From Rhodopirellula halodulae (GTDB lineage Bacteria > Planctomycetota > Planctomycetia > Pirellulales > Pirellulaceae): a DNA stretch of 64,000 nucleotides. The stretch is taken from positions 1 through 64,000 of the forward strand of contig NZ_JAJKFV010000014.1 of NCBI RefSeq assembly GCF_020966775.1. The letters are read 5' to 3'. A program made the translations under genes and the position numbers. This document shows, piece after piece, positions 1 to 8,716 of this stretch (within the stretch, counting starts at the first letter, position 1; each line of letters opens with the position of its first letter). Under the pieces are notes generated by a model. That model did no database searches and was not told the origin of the DNA. It saw only the letters and a program-made list of their open reading frames with translations.

Positions 1-468
1 GTGCGATCACTGTTGATGTTTTACAACCCAATTGATGGTTGGCGGCGCGTCGGATGCCGCGAGAGTCGAACTCGCGTCGATTGGGCCCAAGAGGTACGGA
101 CGCTTTTGGAAGTCGACTATCCCGATGCGGAAACCGTGACGCTCGTGTGCGATAACCTCAACACGCACAGCATTGCGAGTCTCTACCATACATTTGATGC
201 GGAACGAGCGGGACGTCTCCGTCGGCGTCTCAACTTAGTGTTCACTCCTAAGAACGGCTCGTGGTTGAACATGGCGGAAATGGAACTGAGCCTTCTAAGT
301 CGCCTATGTCTGGGCAGCATTCGATTTGAAACTGCCGAAGCCATGGACTGTCACATTGAGCGTTGGCAATCCGATCGCAACGCAAAAAAGCGTGGCACAA
401 ATTGGAGATTCACCACCGAAGATGCGCGAGTCAAACTCAAGTCGCTTTATCCGCAGCATGACACATAG
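1..468 (+). CDS. IS630-family transposase, C-terminal part cut by the window edge
   Basis: The frame is open from base 1 and ends at a TAG near 466-468, giving 155 residues that match the C-terminal half of IS630/Tc1-mariner-type DDE transposases. Visible catalytic motifs are V-C-D-N (Asp at residue 51) and S-W-L-N-x-x-E (Glu at residue 93); the first catalytic Asp and the helix-turn-helix lie outside the window. The GTG at base 1 is probably internal rather than the true start. The enzyme would cut and rejoin DNA during transposition at TA targets (family knowledge). No terminal inverted repeat could be recognised after the stop, so the right end of the element is not placed. It may be an intact element or an old remnant; the visible part has no frameshift. 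Confidence 0.8.
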   Translation: MRSLLMFYNPIDGWRRVGCRESRTRVDWAQEVRTLLEVDYPDAETVTLVCDNLNTHSIASLYHTFDAERAGRLRRRLNLVFTPKNGSWLNMAEMELSLLSRLCLGSIRFETAEAMDCHIERWQSDRNAKKRGTNWRFTTEDARVKLKSLYPQHDT

Positions 469-504
469 AGCCGGAACGACCACTACGGCCGGCGACATGC
501 AAAC

Positions 505-525
505 GTAGGTCAGGCCGTGCCTGAC
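505..525 (+). repeat. GTAG-headed palindrome (REP-like), family A
   Basis: GTAG head, then a hairpin with stem halves GTCAGGC and GCCTGAC around CGT. It lies 36 bases after the transposase stop in the same sense. A related inverted copy is at 622-642. Confidence 0.7.
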
Positions 526-621
526 GATGGTGAAATGCCAGCCAATACCACCATCTCGACGAATCACAATCGCGGCGCGGAATCTTGGACGCCTCGCTTT
601 GTTCCGAAGCATCGGCCGGGG

Positions 622-642
622 CGTCAGGTGAGACCTGACCTA
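622..642 (-). repeat. GTAG-headed palindrome (REP-like), family A, inverted copy
   Basis: On the minus strand this is a GTAG head followed by stem halves GTCAGGT and ACCTGAC with a short loop. It lies about 110 bases after the stop of the minus-strand oxidoreductase and faces the copy at 505-525, so the two form an inverted pair about 100 bases apart. The 282 bases between the transposase and the oxidoreductase hold nothing else recognisable. Confidence 0.7.
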
Positions 643-750
643 CGGTTGGTTTGGAAAATGAAAACGCCCGCTGGTCGCGAAATGGCGACGAGCGGGCGTT
701 GTTCGTTTTGGCGGTGTTGCCGCCGGTCAGTTGTCGCTAGCTAACGAGGC

Positions 751-2175
751 TCAACCCAAACTCCAACCGTCGCGGTATTCGCGTTGGACGAATTCGTTGA
801 CGGATGAAACGTTCGGACTGCTCAGGTCCTTCGCATTCCATTCGATGCGTTGGCCTTCGCCCGCACGCATGGCCAAGTTGCCGACCAAGATCGTTTCGGT
901 CAGGCGGCCAGCGTAACCGAAGTTCGACATGGTTCCGGGCTCGTATTCGCCTTTGACCGTGCTGACAAATTCCCATTTGTGACGCTCGTCGCCACTGGCT
1001 TTGTGTGGGATGCGTGGCAGCCAAGGATCAGGCTTCTTGAAGTCGACGAATTTGTCTTCGGGAAGCAGGTAATACTTGGCACCGTAATCATCGGGCGAGA
1101 ACACCAAGCCTTTGCTGCCGACGATGACGGCACCGGATTGTTTGCGTCCACCGTCACGTTGAGCCTGAACGCGTTTTTGGAACGACGCGGGCAATTGCGA
1201 GATGATGCTTTCCGGTGGCAAGTTGCCTCCGTCGTACCAGTAGAACTTACAAGGTGGCAACGTCGCTCCGTTGGCACCTTCACGCTCGGGGAACTCAAAC
1301 ATCAGCGAGCTGCTGGCGGGGAATTGTTCGCCTTCCACGATGCCAGGATTCTTCACGGCGGTGACGGCGATGGGGTCCCACAGATGCAACGCCTTCACTG
1401 GCATGTTGGTGGTGTGACATGCCATGTCGCCGAGAGCTCCGGTGCCGAAGTCGACCCAACCACGCCAGTTGAACGAATGGTAGGCTCCTTTGACGAATGG
1501 ACGCATCGGTGCGGGACCGATCCATGCATCCCAGTTCAGCGAATCCGGCACGGGGTCTTCGCCTGACGGACGTCCACCACCCTGTGGCCACACGGGACGG
1601 TTGCTGAAGATGTGAATCTCAGTCACGTCGCCGATCGCACCGCTTTGGATGACTTCCACGGCTTCGCGAAGTCCGTCTTCGCTGGTGCCCTGGTTGCCCA
1701 TTTGAGTGACCACGCCGGTCTTCTCAGCGGTCTCACGCATCAAACGAGCTTCGCGAATCGACCATGTCATCGGTTTTTGGCAGTAGATGTGCTTGCCCAT
1801 GTTCATGGCTTTGACACAGGCCGCCGCGTGCGTGTGGTCGGGCGTGCTGCACGTCACGATGTCGACTTTGTCACCCAGCTTGTCCAACATTTCGCGGAAG
1901 TCGTCGAACTGCTCCGCGTCTTTGAATTCGCGTCCTTTCTTCGCCAGCGTGTCGCGATCGACATCGCACAGCGCGGCAATCTTCACGCCTTGGTTGGCGA
2001 TGTGACTGGTGTCGCTACCGCCTTTTCCGCCCACGCCGATGCAAGCGGCCGACAGGGCGTTCAATGCCGAAGGCGATTCTTCTTGAGCCAGGCTGGTCCC
2101 GGCGAAATAGCCGACGCCGGCAGTCAATGCTGCCGACTGGCCAATGAAACGACGACGATTGGTTTTCTGGGTCAT
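751..2175 (-). CDS. Tat-exported Gfo/Idh/MocA-family oxidoreductase
   Basis: A 474-residue NAD(P)-dependent dehydrogenase-like protein. The N terminus has a twin-arginine signal (N-R-R-R-F-I-G, then a hydrophobic Ala/Gly-rich stretch ending near A-Q-E-E), so it is probably exported folded with its cofactor. The Rossmann loop G-V-G-G-K-G is near residues 44-50. The usual E-K-P cofactor/substrate motif reads C-Q-K-P near residue 130, a variant common in the expanded planctomycete paralogues. The C-terminal alpha/beta domain has many Trp and Asp residues. ATG at 2175 was preferred to an upstream TTG at 2181. The substrate is unknown; the family oxidises sugars, inositols and sugar acids. It stands alone, followed by a REP-like hairpin. 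Confidence 0.88.
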   Translation of the reverse strand: MTQKTNRRRFIGQSAALTAGVGYFAGTSLAQEESPSALNALSAACIGVGGKGGSDTSHIANQGVKIAALCDVDRDTLAKKGREFKDAEQFDDFREMLDKLGDKVDIVTCSTPDHTHAAACVKAMNMGKHIYCQKPMTWSIREARLMRETAEKTGVVTQMGNQGTSEDGLREAVEVIQSGAIGDVTEIHIFSNRPVWPQGGGRPSGEDPVPDSLNWDAWIGPAPMRPFVKGAYHSFNWRGWVDFGTGALGDMACHTTNMPVKALHLWDPIAVTAVKNPGIVEGEQFPASSSLMFEFPEREGANGATLPPCKFYWYDGGNLPPESIISQLPASFQKRVQAQRDGGRKQSGAVIVGSKGLVFSPDDYGAKYYLLPEDKFVDFKKPDPWLPRIPHKASGDERHKWEFVSTVKGEYEPGTMSNFGYAGRLTETILVGNLAMRAGEGQRIEWNAKDLSSPNVSSVNEFVQREYRDGWSLG

Positions 2176-2364
2176 GGACAAAGAGTTCCGAGGGAATGGA
2201 AAGAGGTGGGCAAAGGAGGCGAGTCCCTCCGCGGATCCGCCAGCGAAATCTTTCTTAGACGGAAGCCGAGCGGGGAGGGGCGGCGAGCGGGATTATCCTT
2301 TCGCCGGAATGCCCAGATTACCATCTCCATAGAGGGCAGGCAATCTTTTGGATGACCGTCCGAA

Positions 2365-3069
2365 CCAGAAAACGGGCTCGCGGAAAATGCGAAAAGATCC
2401 CACCCGAGCGACCGCGACAATCGTCAGCCGCGGGCGTGTCAGACACCGCGAGCAATTATCCGCCGAATCGCAGCCACGTGGGTTGGCCACTCTTGGCCGA
2501 CAGAGAATCGCACGACGGGCAGAGCGTCCGGTGGAACCGGACCTACAGCACTGGTCGGACCAGAAAACGGGCTCGCGAAAAATGCGAAAAGATCCCACCC
2601 GAGCATCGCGACAATCGTCATTCGCGGGCGTGTCAGACACCGCGGGCAATCACCCGCCGAATCGCAGCCACGTGGGTTGGCCACTCCTGGCCGACAGAGA
2701 ATCGCACGACAGGCAGAGTGTCCGGTGGAACCGGTGATGGGCAGAGCGTCCGGTGGAACCGGACCTACAACGCTGGTCGGACCAGAAAACGGGCTCCCGG
2801 AAAATGCGAAAAGATCCCACCCGAGCGATCGCGACAACCGTCAGTCGCGGGCGTGTCAGACACCGCGGGCAATCACCCGCCGAATCGCAGCCACGTAAGT
2901 TGGCCACGCTTGGCCGACAGAGAATCGCACGACGGGCAGAGTGTCCGGTGGAACCGGTGATGGGCAGAGCGTCCGGTGGAACCGGACCTACAGCGAGGTA
3001 GGTTGGCCACTCTTGGCCGACTTTTGGTCATACAGCGGAGAACACGGCGTCCGGTGGAACCGGACCTAC
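2365..3069. repeat. Tandem composite repeat with two kinds of palindrome, about 196-222 bases per unit
   Basis: Three diverged copies of one unit begin with C-A-G-A-A-A-A-C-G-G at 2365, 2561 and 2783. Each unit carries a GTRG-headed hairpin with stem TTGGCCA and TGGCCGA (2478-2501, 2672-2695; head degenerated to GTAA at 2895-2918) and, in the opposite sense, a hairpin with stem GTCCGGT and ACCGGAC headed GTAG on the minus strand (2526-2546, 2748-2768, 2971-2991, and one more at 3049-3069). Headless copies lie at 2720-2734 and 2943-2957, and an extra TTGGCC hairpin at 2998-3021. The array fills the gap between the oxidoreductase and the phosphatase. Long open frames across it are by-products of the repetition. 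No gene is supported in 2176-3091. Confidence 0.85.
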
Positions 3070-3091
3070 CAATCGATCCGCGTGTTTTGTC

Positions 3092-3673
3092 TCAACGGGT
3101 TTCGATGAGCTGCCAGTTTCCGGCGTCGGTTTCGACTTTCCAAATTTCCGGCAGGGCTTCGTCTTTCAACTGACTCGCCACCAGCGATGCCAGGGGATCA
3201 GGAATGATGAACGCCACGACCTGATTTCGATTGCGACGCAAAATTCGACGCACGGCTTTGCCGACTCGAACCGCCGCCTCGTACAAAGGCTCGCCACCAG
3301 GAGGACAGGTCGACTCCGGCGTGTCACAGAGTTCGCGGTACAAGCGTGGCTGGTTGCGACGAATTTCCTCGATCAGCTTGCCGTGCCAAAGTCCATGATC
3401 CACGTTGCGGAATTCTTCCACGACTTTGGGACGCAGGTCTCGGCCTTCGGACAGCAACGTCGCTGTTTCGACAGCGGATTGGCAAGGCGCAGTGAAGATG
3501 CCGTTCAAACGAATTCCCGCCAGCTCACTCGCCAACGACTCCGCCTGATCACGACCACGAGAGCACAAGGGCATGTCCAAGTTGCCCTTCATGCGGCCTT
3601 GTTCGTCGAACGACGTGGCACCCGGACGAATCAGAACCACCTTTGAAACCGCTTTGGAACGCAGCGAAATCAT
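3092..3673 (-). CDS. Histidine-phosphatase-fold protein lacking both catalytic histidines
   Basis: A 193-residue protein of the phosphoglycerate-mutase/histidine-phosphatase superfamily by pattern: V-V-L-I-R-P-G-A-T-S-F at the N terminus, then a G-R-x-Q-A-E-x-L helix, a F-T-A-P-C-Q-S-A-x-E-T-A segment and a V-D-H-G-L-W-H-G segment. The invariant phospho-acceptor in R-H-G is Pro17 here (codon CCG, read directly), and the second active-site His-Gly is replaced by Pro158-Asp159. Ordinary phosphatase chemistry is therefore unlikely; a binding or regulatory role is inferred. The ATG at 3673 overlaps the rpe stop as ATGA, which decides the start over a longer open frame and implies translational coupling to rpe. 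A REP-like hairpin (3049-3069) follows the stop by 22 bases. Confidence 0.8.
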   Translation of the reverse strand: MISLRSKAVSKVVLIRPGATSFDEQGRMKGNLDMPLCSRGRDQAESLASELAGIRLNGIFTAPCQSAVETATLLSEGRDLRPKVVEEFRNVDHGLWHGKLIEEIRRNQPRLYRELCDTPESTCPPGGEPLYEAAVRVGKAVRRILRRNRNQVVAFIIPDPLASLVASQLKDEALPEIWKVETDAGNWQLIETR

Positions 3674-4377
3674 GTCTGGCCTCCTGCACCGGGGTGCGAT
3701 CCGTTCATCGCCAGCGTCAATTCGTTGATCGCCGTTTCGTAATCGTGCTGGCCGAAGATCGCCGATCCCACGACGAACAAGTCGCATCCGGCTTCGCGAG
3801 CGGCGCCGATCGTGTCGACTTTGATTCCGCCGTCGATTTCAAGCAGCAAATCCGGTTTGCGTTGCTTCAGACTCTTCAGTCGATCCAGTGCGACAGGATT
3901 GAACGACTGGCCGCCGAACCCAGCGTTGACGCTCATCACCAACACCATGTCCACGGCGTCCAAGCAGTCGTCCAGCTTGGCAAAATCCGTGTCGGTATTG
4001 ATCGCCACGCCGACACCCACGCCCAGGTCACGGATCTGGCCCGCCACTTCAACGCTGTCCTGGACGGCTTCCACATGAAAGGTCAACAAGTCCGCGCCGG
4101 CATCGACCATTGGTTTCGCATACGCCATGGGGTCGCTGATCATCAGATGAACATCCAAGGGCATGTTCGTATGACGACGCAAACCTTCCACGATCGGCAT
4201 GCCGTAGGTCAGGTTGGGCACGAAATGGCCATCCATCACGTCCAAGTGCAGCACCCGCGCTCCTGCGGCGGTGAGTTGTTCGACCTCGGATCGCAAATCA
4301 CCAAAGTCGCATTGCAAAAGGCTCGGCAAAATCGCCGGGCCCGCGGCACGGATGGAATCGAGCTTCGCTCGGCTCAT
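3670..4377 (-). CDS. rpe: Ribulose-phosphate 3-epimerase
   Basis: A 235-residue TIM-barrel enzyme that interconverts ribulose 5-phosphate and xylulose 5-phosphate in the cytosol (pentose phosphate pathway). Family signatures are present: P-A-I-L-P-S-L near residues 14-20, H-L-D-V-M-D-G-H-F-V-P-N (metal ligands His44 and Asp46), D-V-H-L-M-I near 75-80, S-V-N-A-G-F-G-G-Q-S-F, and E-I-D-G-G-I with the catalytic Asp. Length is normal. The gene is first in a two-gene unit with the degenerate phosphatase, joined by an ATGA overlap. The start M-S-R-A-K-L is the only ATG consistent with the family N terminus. Confidence 0.95.
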   Translation of the reverse strand: MSRAKLDSIRAAGPAILPSLLQCDFGDLRSEVEQLTAAGARVLHLDVMDGHFVPNLTYGMPIVEGLRRHTNMPLDVHLMISDPMAYAKPMVDAGADLLTFHVEAVQDSVEVAGQIRDLGVGVGVAINTDTDFAKLDDCLDAVDMVLVMSVNAGFGGQSFNPVALDRLKSLKQRKPDLLLEIDGGIKVDTIGAAREAGCDLFVVGSAIFGQHDYETAINELTLAMNGSHPGAGGQT

Positions 4378-4853
4378 ACAGTTGTCTCATCGGGGAATGG
4401 ATGCACCACGCGAATTTGGCTTCGCTGCGGGATAGCCTTCGCCAAAAAGCAAAAACTCGCCGCGTGATGCGGAACCACGGGAACGTTCTCACGCCGGTTT
4501 GACCAACTCAGCTGTGGAAACAACTGTTCGGCCAGCACCGCAATTCGCCATGTCGGCGGACTGTCCCAGACGCTGTGGTGTGACGCGATCCACGTGCCAA
4601 TTCAGCCGCCGCAAAACCATTCCAAACGGTTCCGGCGGTCCAACGCGACACGTGGAGGTGACGTCGATGGGGCAACAGATTGATCAAGTCGCTGGTGAAC
4701 TGTCAATCGCCGGCATTTGAGGACGCGATGGTCCAATCGCCACAATGGCGGCCCTCACCCGAAAAATCGAAATATCCAGCAATTGCTAGCAACTGTAACG
4801 GCGGGTTATCCCCCGCAAAATTTTGCCGTTGTGATTCAACTTTGCGTCTTGTC
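4378..4853. other. Intergenic region upstream of rpe, no gene seen
   Basis: About 475 bases between the rpe start and the heptamer repeat. Short open frames here show no family features, and no RNA gene, clear promoter boxes or long hairpin could be made out. Any promoter of rpe should lie here. Confidence 0.5.
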
Positions 4854-4951
4854 CTAGCTCCTAGCTCCTAGCTCCTAGCTCCTAGCTCCTAGCTCCTAGC
4901 TCCTAGCTCCTAGCTCCTAGCTCCTAGCTCCTAGCTCCTAGCTCCTAGCTC
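4854..4951. repeat. Perfect heptamer tandem repeat, 14 copies of CTAGCTC
   Basis: Fourteen uninterrupted 7-base units run from 4854 to 4951. Each unit contains the palindrome CTAG, so TAG recurs every seven bases on both strands and all six frames are closed. It is followed after four bases by a second heptamer array. The perfect identity suggests recent slippage expansion. Confidence 0.95.
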
Positions 4952-4955
4952 CTAG

Positions 4956-4996
4956 CCCTCAGCCCTCAGCCCTCAGCCCTCAGCCCTCAGCCCTCA
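4956..4996. repeat. Second heptamer tandem repeat, 5 copies of CCCTCAG plus a partial
   Basis: Five perfect units run from 4956 to 4990, then CCCTCA runs into an A-tract. Read on the minus strand each unit has TGA, again closing every frame. The array starts immediately after the terminator of the minus-strand secretin gene. Confidence 0.93.
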
Positions 4997-5041
4997 AAAA
5001 AAACGGCCGCCGTGATTCTTGCGAATCGCGGCGACCGTTTT
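4996..5041 (-). terminator. Rho-independent terminator of the secretin gene
   Basis: On the minus strand a 16-base stem (ACGGTCGCCGCGATTC pairing with GAATCACGGCGGCCGT, two mismatches of the G-U type) closes over a GCAA tetraloop and is followed by eight T. It lies about 135 bases after the secretin stop codon. This is the clearest intrinsic terminator in the window. Confidence 0.88.
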
Positions 5042-5174
5042 GTTGGATCAGCTTTTTAGCTTGTCTGCTCAGTGGCTCTGTCTATCCAAGAGTCCTGCTC
5101 GACATATCGATCGCGACCGCGACGCGGGAGAGCGGAAGGACGCTCTCCGGGTCTCTGGTCCGATCGATGGTCGA

Positions 5175-8100
5175 TCAACGCCCTGGATCAAATCCGGTCT
5201 GAGCAATCTCTTCTTCTTCCTGGATGATGATCCGTGGCGTGACCATCATCATCAGGCTGCTGGACTGACGACCAACCGCGGTGTTGCGGAACAATCGGCT
5301 GACGTAAGGGATCTTGCTCAAGAACGGCAGTCCGCGTTCGTTGCGGCCTTCGCTCATTCGCTTGATACCACCCAGAAGAATCGTGCCACCGTCTGGGACG
5401 CTGACGGTCGTGCTGACGTTCGTGAATGCGAACGTTGGCTGCTGGACCGTGGTACCTTGAACGATGCTTTCTTCTTCTTGCTCGTCTTCCTCGTCCACCA
5501 CACCGTCGCCGTTGGTGTCGACGTTGCGGTTACTGCTGTTACGAGTCGTCGAGTTTCCTTGGAAGGTGAACTCGTTGACTTCACCAATTTGGCTGAAGGT
5601 AGGGATCAAGGTCAGACGCACGAATCGTTTGTCTTCGCTGACCACACCCTGGACGTTCAGTCGGGTGCCCTCGTCCAAGACCACGATGACCGGTTGCTGA
5701 GCGACGGCGAAGTCACCCACCACGGGCACGATACTGGTCACGAATGGACGTTGGGTTTGGTCACTGATCGAAGCGATCTGTCCGTCGAACAAAGTCACTT
5801 TGGGTGCCTGCATCACGTTCGTGCGGCTGTCACCCTGAGCGGCTTGCAAGAAGAAGTAAGCTTCGATGTCGCTGAGGATCGCGAACCCGAGTGTCGAAAT
5901 CGCACCCGCGTCAGGAGCACCAAACGGTGCGACCACGCCGGAAACATTGTTGTCCAGTCGGATGTCGAGGTCGGCCGTTGGCGTTCCATCGGGATCCAAA
6001 CCGATCGTGACTTCGGGGCCACTGTCATCACCGGGCAAACCAGGTGCGTTGTCGTCGAACTGCAAGTCAAAGTCGACGCCGATCTGTTCGAAGAACGTGT
6101 CCGACAACGTGATGAAGCGGACTTCGATGGTGATTTGCAAGTTCTGCAGTCGTCGTAGCGATTCCAGCAAGTCCACGATTTGATCGTGCACGTCACTGGT
6201 CGTGCTAACCACCAACGACAGGTTCTGCGGATAAGGTGCCATCGTGCCGACGCCGCCGAGTGCTTCCCACGATTCAGGTTCGATCGTGGTTTGAATCAAC
6301 TGCATCAGTTGGCTGAAGTCAGCCATCGATTGACCACCCTGTGCACCAAAAGCGTTGGGCGATCCCAAACCGCCGGCCGTGGCAAATCCACCACCGGGGC
6401 TGTATTGGCCCAACATGTTCGGTTGCATCCCAGCGTTCGCGTTGTTCCCAGCGAACCCGGACAAACCAGACGCGGAAACGGGAACGACTTGAACGTCCGT
6501 TTGTGGATTGATCATTTGGTAGGCACTTCGCAGTGCCCCACGCAAACCTTCGTCGTAACCCGAGACGAAGTTTGGAATCGGCGTGACCAAGTCCGCGACG
6601 CGATAGGTACGCTGTTCGACCATCGTGCGGCGAGCTTCTTTGCTGGTCACGTTCAGCACTTCGTTGCCGATGACGTGAGTCAAATCCAAATCGCCCAAGA
6701 TGATGTTCAGAGCACTCTCGAGCGAGATCCGCGTGGAGATGTTCTGGCTGACCGGGGTCTCGCGATTCAAACGGATCGCGGCGAGCGCCCGGTTGTCGAT
6801 CACGATTGGAACACCGGTCACGGTTGACAGGTCGTCGAGCACGTCGCCGAGTGGTCGGTTGTTGTATTTGACTTCCACTTCGGTCGCGAGTCGTCGTTTG
6901 ATCTCTTGCTCGCGTGGTGACAGGCTGCTCTCGGCACCACTGCTTAGACGTCGGCGAGACAGCTCTTCCCACGAACGAATCTCGGGGAAGGAGAACGGAC
7001 GATCCGGATCCGGTGGGACCGCGGCACGACCGATCGCCAACATTTCGCGAACGAAGCCGTCTTCGCTGCCAGCTTGAATCTCCTCATCCATTTGGATGCG
7101 AACACCCATCCGGCTGCTGTGGAACATGCTTTGTGCGATGGGCGAACCGGGTTTCAGCTCACCGACTTGCTTGGCGATCACTTCGGCTTCGTGGAAGCGA
7201 CGATCGTCCATCAAGTCATTGAAGGTCTCGACCAGTGACGAAATTTCATCGTCCAGTCGAGCTTCCTTGGCAGCATCGTTTGCCATTTCGGTGCGAACGG
7301 CTTCGTTGGCCAAGTCCAATTCGATCTCGGCGCGATGCTGTTCGACGTAGGTTTTCTGATCCGTCAAAGCACGGTCGACCATGGCAGCGAGCGATGCTTT
7401 GGAGGCTTCGTCAATCGAAGCTCCCTCAACACGTCGACGCAAACGTTCGAGATCGTCCACGGCGTCCATCGGCGCGTTGGTACGTTTCTCGTTCGCCTTG
7501 GAAAGTTCCGTGGTGACTTCGCGGTACAAGCGACGGGTTTGTTGTTGTGCTTCGAGTTCCGCTTTGTCCATCGCGGTCATCGGTTGCCCGGCGGCCGGCG
7601 AAGGCAAACGCGAAGGCTGCAACAACGTCAATTTGTCTTTCAAGGCTCGACGCGTTTCGGTGTCCAACTCGGACTCGAACGTCCAAGCCTTCACAAACGC
7701 TTGGCGAGCTTCGGTCTTCTTGCCTTGCGACAACAAGTCCATGCCTTCACGGTACAAACGATCGCCGTCGGAGTTGCCTCCGCCCAGTGGCGACGTCGCT
7801 TGCACTTGGCTCACACCACCGGGAAGCGTGCTCGCTCCGCCGGCTTGTTGAACGAAGCCCGTTCCGGCTGCGGCGGTGCCGCTGGTTTGCATGATTGGAT
7901 TGGCGGGCTGTTTCGCCAACGCGTTCAAGTCCAATCCGGTGCGACGTGCGGCGGCTTGCGCGTCCAACAGCAATTGCCATGGACGAGCATCGCCGGCTTG
8001 GAATTCATGTTCTTTCACGCCCAAGGTTTGAGCCTGGTTGGCCAGTTGGTAGGCGGTCTTCACATCGCCCTTGTCCAGAGCGGCGCGACCGGCGGCCACC

Positions 8101-8366
8101 AACTTCAACGTTTCCGTCCGACGAACCGCCAAGGGTTTCGCGGCGGAGGCCGGAGTCGATGCCGCGGGCGTTTTGGCTGCGGTGTCGCTTGGGGGCAATG
8201 TGAATTGTGCGGACGCCTCGGGAGCGGCCATCACGGTCGACAGCATCGAAGCCATCGACAACGACAACAACGAACGAGTGACCTTGCGACGCCATCGAGT
8301 TTCCGGCGCTGACGTGGGCGATGCCTTCTCAGGTTCGCTGGTCGACGCGGTCAACGATTGACCCAA
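5175..8366 (-). CDS. Large secretin (type II/III secretion or pilus outer-membrane channel family)
   Basis: A protein of about 1060 residues with a basic-hydrophobic signal sequence (R-W-R-R-K-V-T-R-S-L-L, cleavage near A-S-A-Q-F), an Ala/Gln-rich helical N-terminal half with tetratricopeptide-like segments, a short secretin N0/STN-like module (V-E-V-K-Y-N-N-R-P-L-G-D-V-L-D-D-L), and a C-terminal secretin barrel. The barrel has the hallmark V-x-V-P-D-G-G-T-I-L-L-G-G segment, then L-P-F-L-S-K-I-P-Y-V-S-R-L-F and M-M-V-T-P-R-I-I. It should form an outer-membrane multimer. No other secretion genes are adjacent. The start is uncertain: TTG at 8366 follows AAGGA at close spacing; TTG at 8354 or an open frame reaching 8651 are alternatives. 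A strong terminator follows. Confidence 0.85.
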   Translation of the reverse strand: MGQSLTASTSEPEKASPTSAPETRWRRKVTRSLLSLSMASMLSTVMAAPEASAQFTLPPSDTAAKTPAASTPASAAKPLAVRRTETLKLVAAGRAALDKGDVKTAYQLANQAQTLGVKEHEFQAGDARPWQLLLDAQAAARRTGLDLNALAKQPANPIMQTSGTAAAGTGFVQQAGGASTLPGGVSQVQATSPLGGGNSDGDRLYREGMDLLSQGKKTEARQAFVKAWTFESELDTETRRALKDKLTLLQPSRLPSPAAGQPMTAMDKAELEAQQQTRRLYREVTTELSKANEKRTNAPMDAVDDLERLRRRVEGASIDEASKASLAAMVDRALTDQKTYVEQHRAEIELDLANEAVRTEMANDAAKEARLDDEISSLVETFNDLMDDRRFHEAEVIAKQVGELKPGSPIAQSMFHSSRMGVRIQMDEEIQAGSEDGFVREMLAIGRAAVPPDPDRPFSFPEIRSWEELSRRRLSSGAESSLSPREQEIKRRLATEVEVKYNNRPLGDVLDDLSTVTGVPIVIDNRALAAIRLNRETPVSQNISTRISLESALNIILGDLDLTHVIGNEVLNVTSKEARRTMVEQRTYRVADLVTPIPNFVSGYDEGLRGALRSAYQMINPQTDVQVVPVSASGLSGFAGNNANAGMQPNMLGQYSPGGGFATAGGLGSPNAFGAQGGQSMADFSQLMQLIQTTIEPESWEALGGVGTMAPYPQNLSLVVSTTSDVHDQIVDLLESLRRLQNLQITIEVRFITLSDTFFEQIGVDFDLQFDDNAPGLPGDDSGPEVTIGLDPDGTPTADLDIRLDNNVSGVVAPFGAPDAGAISTLGFAILSDIEAYFFLQAAQGDSRTNVMQAPKVTLFDGQIASISDQTQRPFVTSIVPVVGDFAVAQQPVIVVLDEGTRLNVQGVVSEDKRFVRLTLIPTFSQIGEVNEFTFQGNSTTRNSSNRNVDTNGDGVVDEEDEQEEESIVQGTTVQQPTFAFTNVSTTVSVPDGGTILLGGIKRMSEGRNERGLPFLSKIPYVSRLFRNTAVGRQSSSLMMMVTPRIIIQEEEEIAQTGFDPGR

Positions 8367-8716
8367 TTCATCCTTGATCCGTCCCGCAGGACACGACCGG
8401 TTCCGCCGGGGCGGATGATACGAGCGGTTCAACGCGACTCTCCTTCTTCGCGTGAGACATGAAATCCATAAAGTGCCGGAAAGCTCTCGCCCAGACTCAC
8501 CCAAGGCGGACTGGTTGTCGGCCGGGAACGCTTGCAGCATCCCGCGTTTCGAACTGGTCTCGTGGATAGAATCCCCCGTCCTGGGAAAATTCACCCAATG
8601 AGTCAGCACGAAAACCTTCCTAGCGAGGTTGGCAATACGATTTGCGGACAACCAGTGTCAACACGGCTTTGAGAGAACCAAACGGATTTTTGTCAAGCGG
8701 AAAACAAGCCCACTGC
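8367..8716. other. Divergent intergenic region between secretin and DNA ligase
   Basis: About 350 bases between two divergently read genes. The secretin frame stays open leftward through it, so part may be coding if that start lies upstream. No RNA gene or convincing promoter was recognised; promoters of both genes are expected here. Confidence 0.4.

Noticed and set aside
2352-2960. A 202-residue open frame (and overlapping ones on both strands) through the first repeat array
   Set aside because: It follows the repeated DNA exactly, is Arg/Pro/Gly-rich, and resembles no protein; stops are merely absent from the repeat unit.
4854-4996. The heptamer arrays as a CRISPR, telomere or origin iteron
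   Set aside because: There are no spacers, the units are perfect and short, and no DnaA-type boxes or Rep gene lie nearby.
5019-6158. A 379-residue plus-strand open frame over the end of the secretin
   Set aside because: It overlaps the conserved barrel motif on the minus strand and encodes no recognisable protein.
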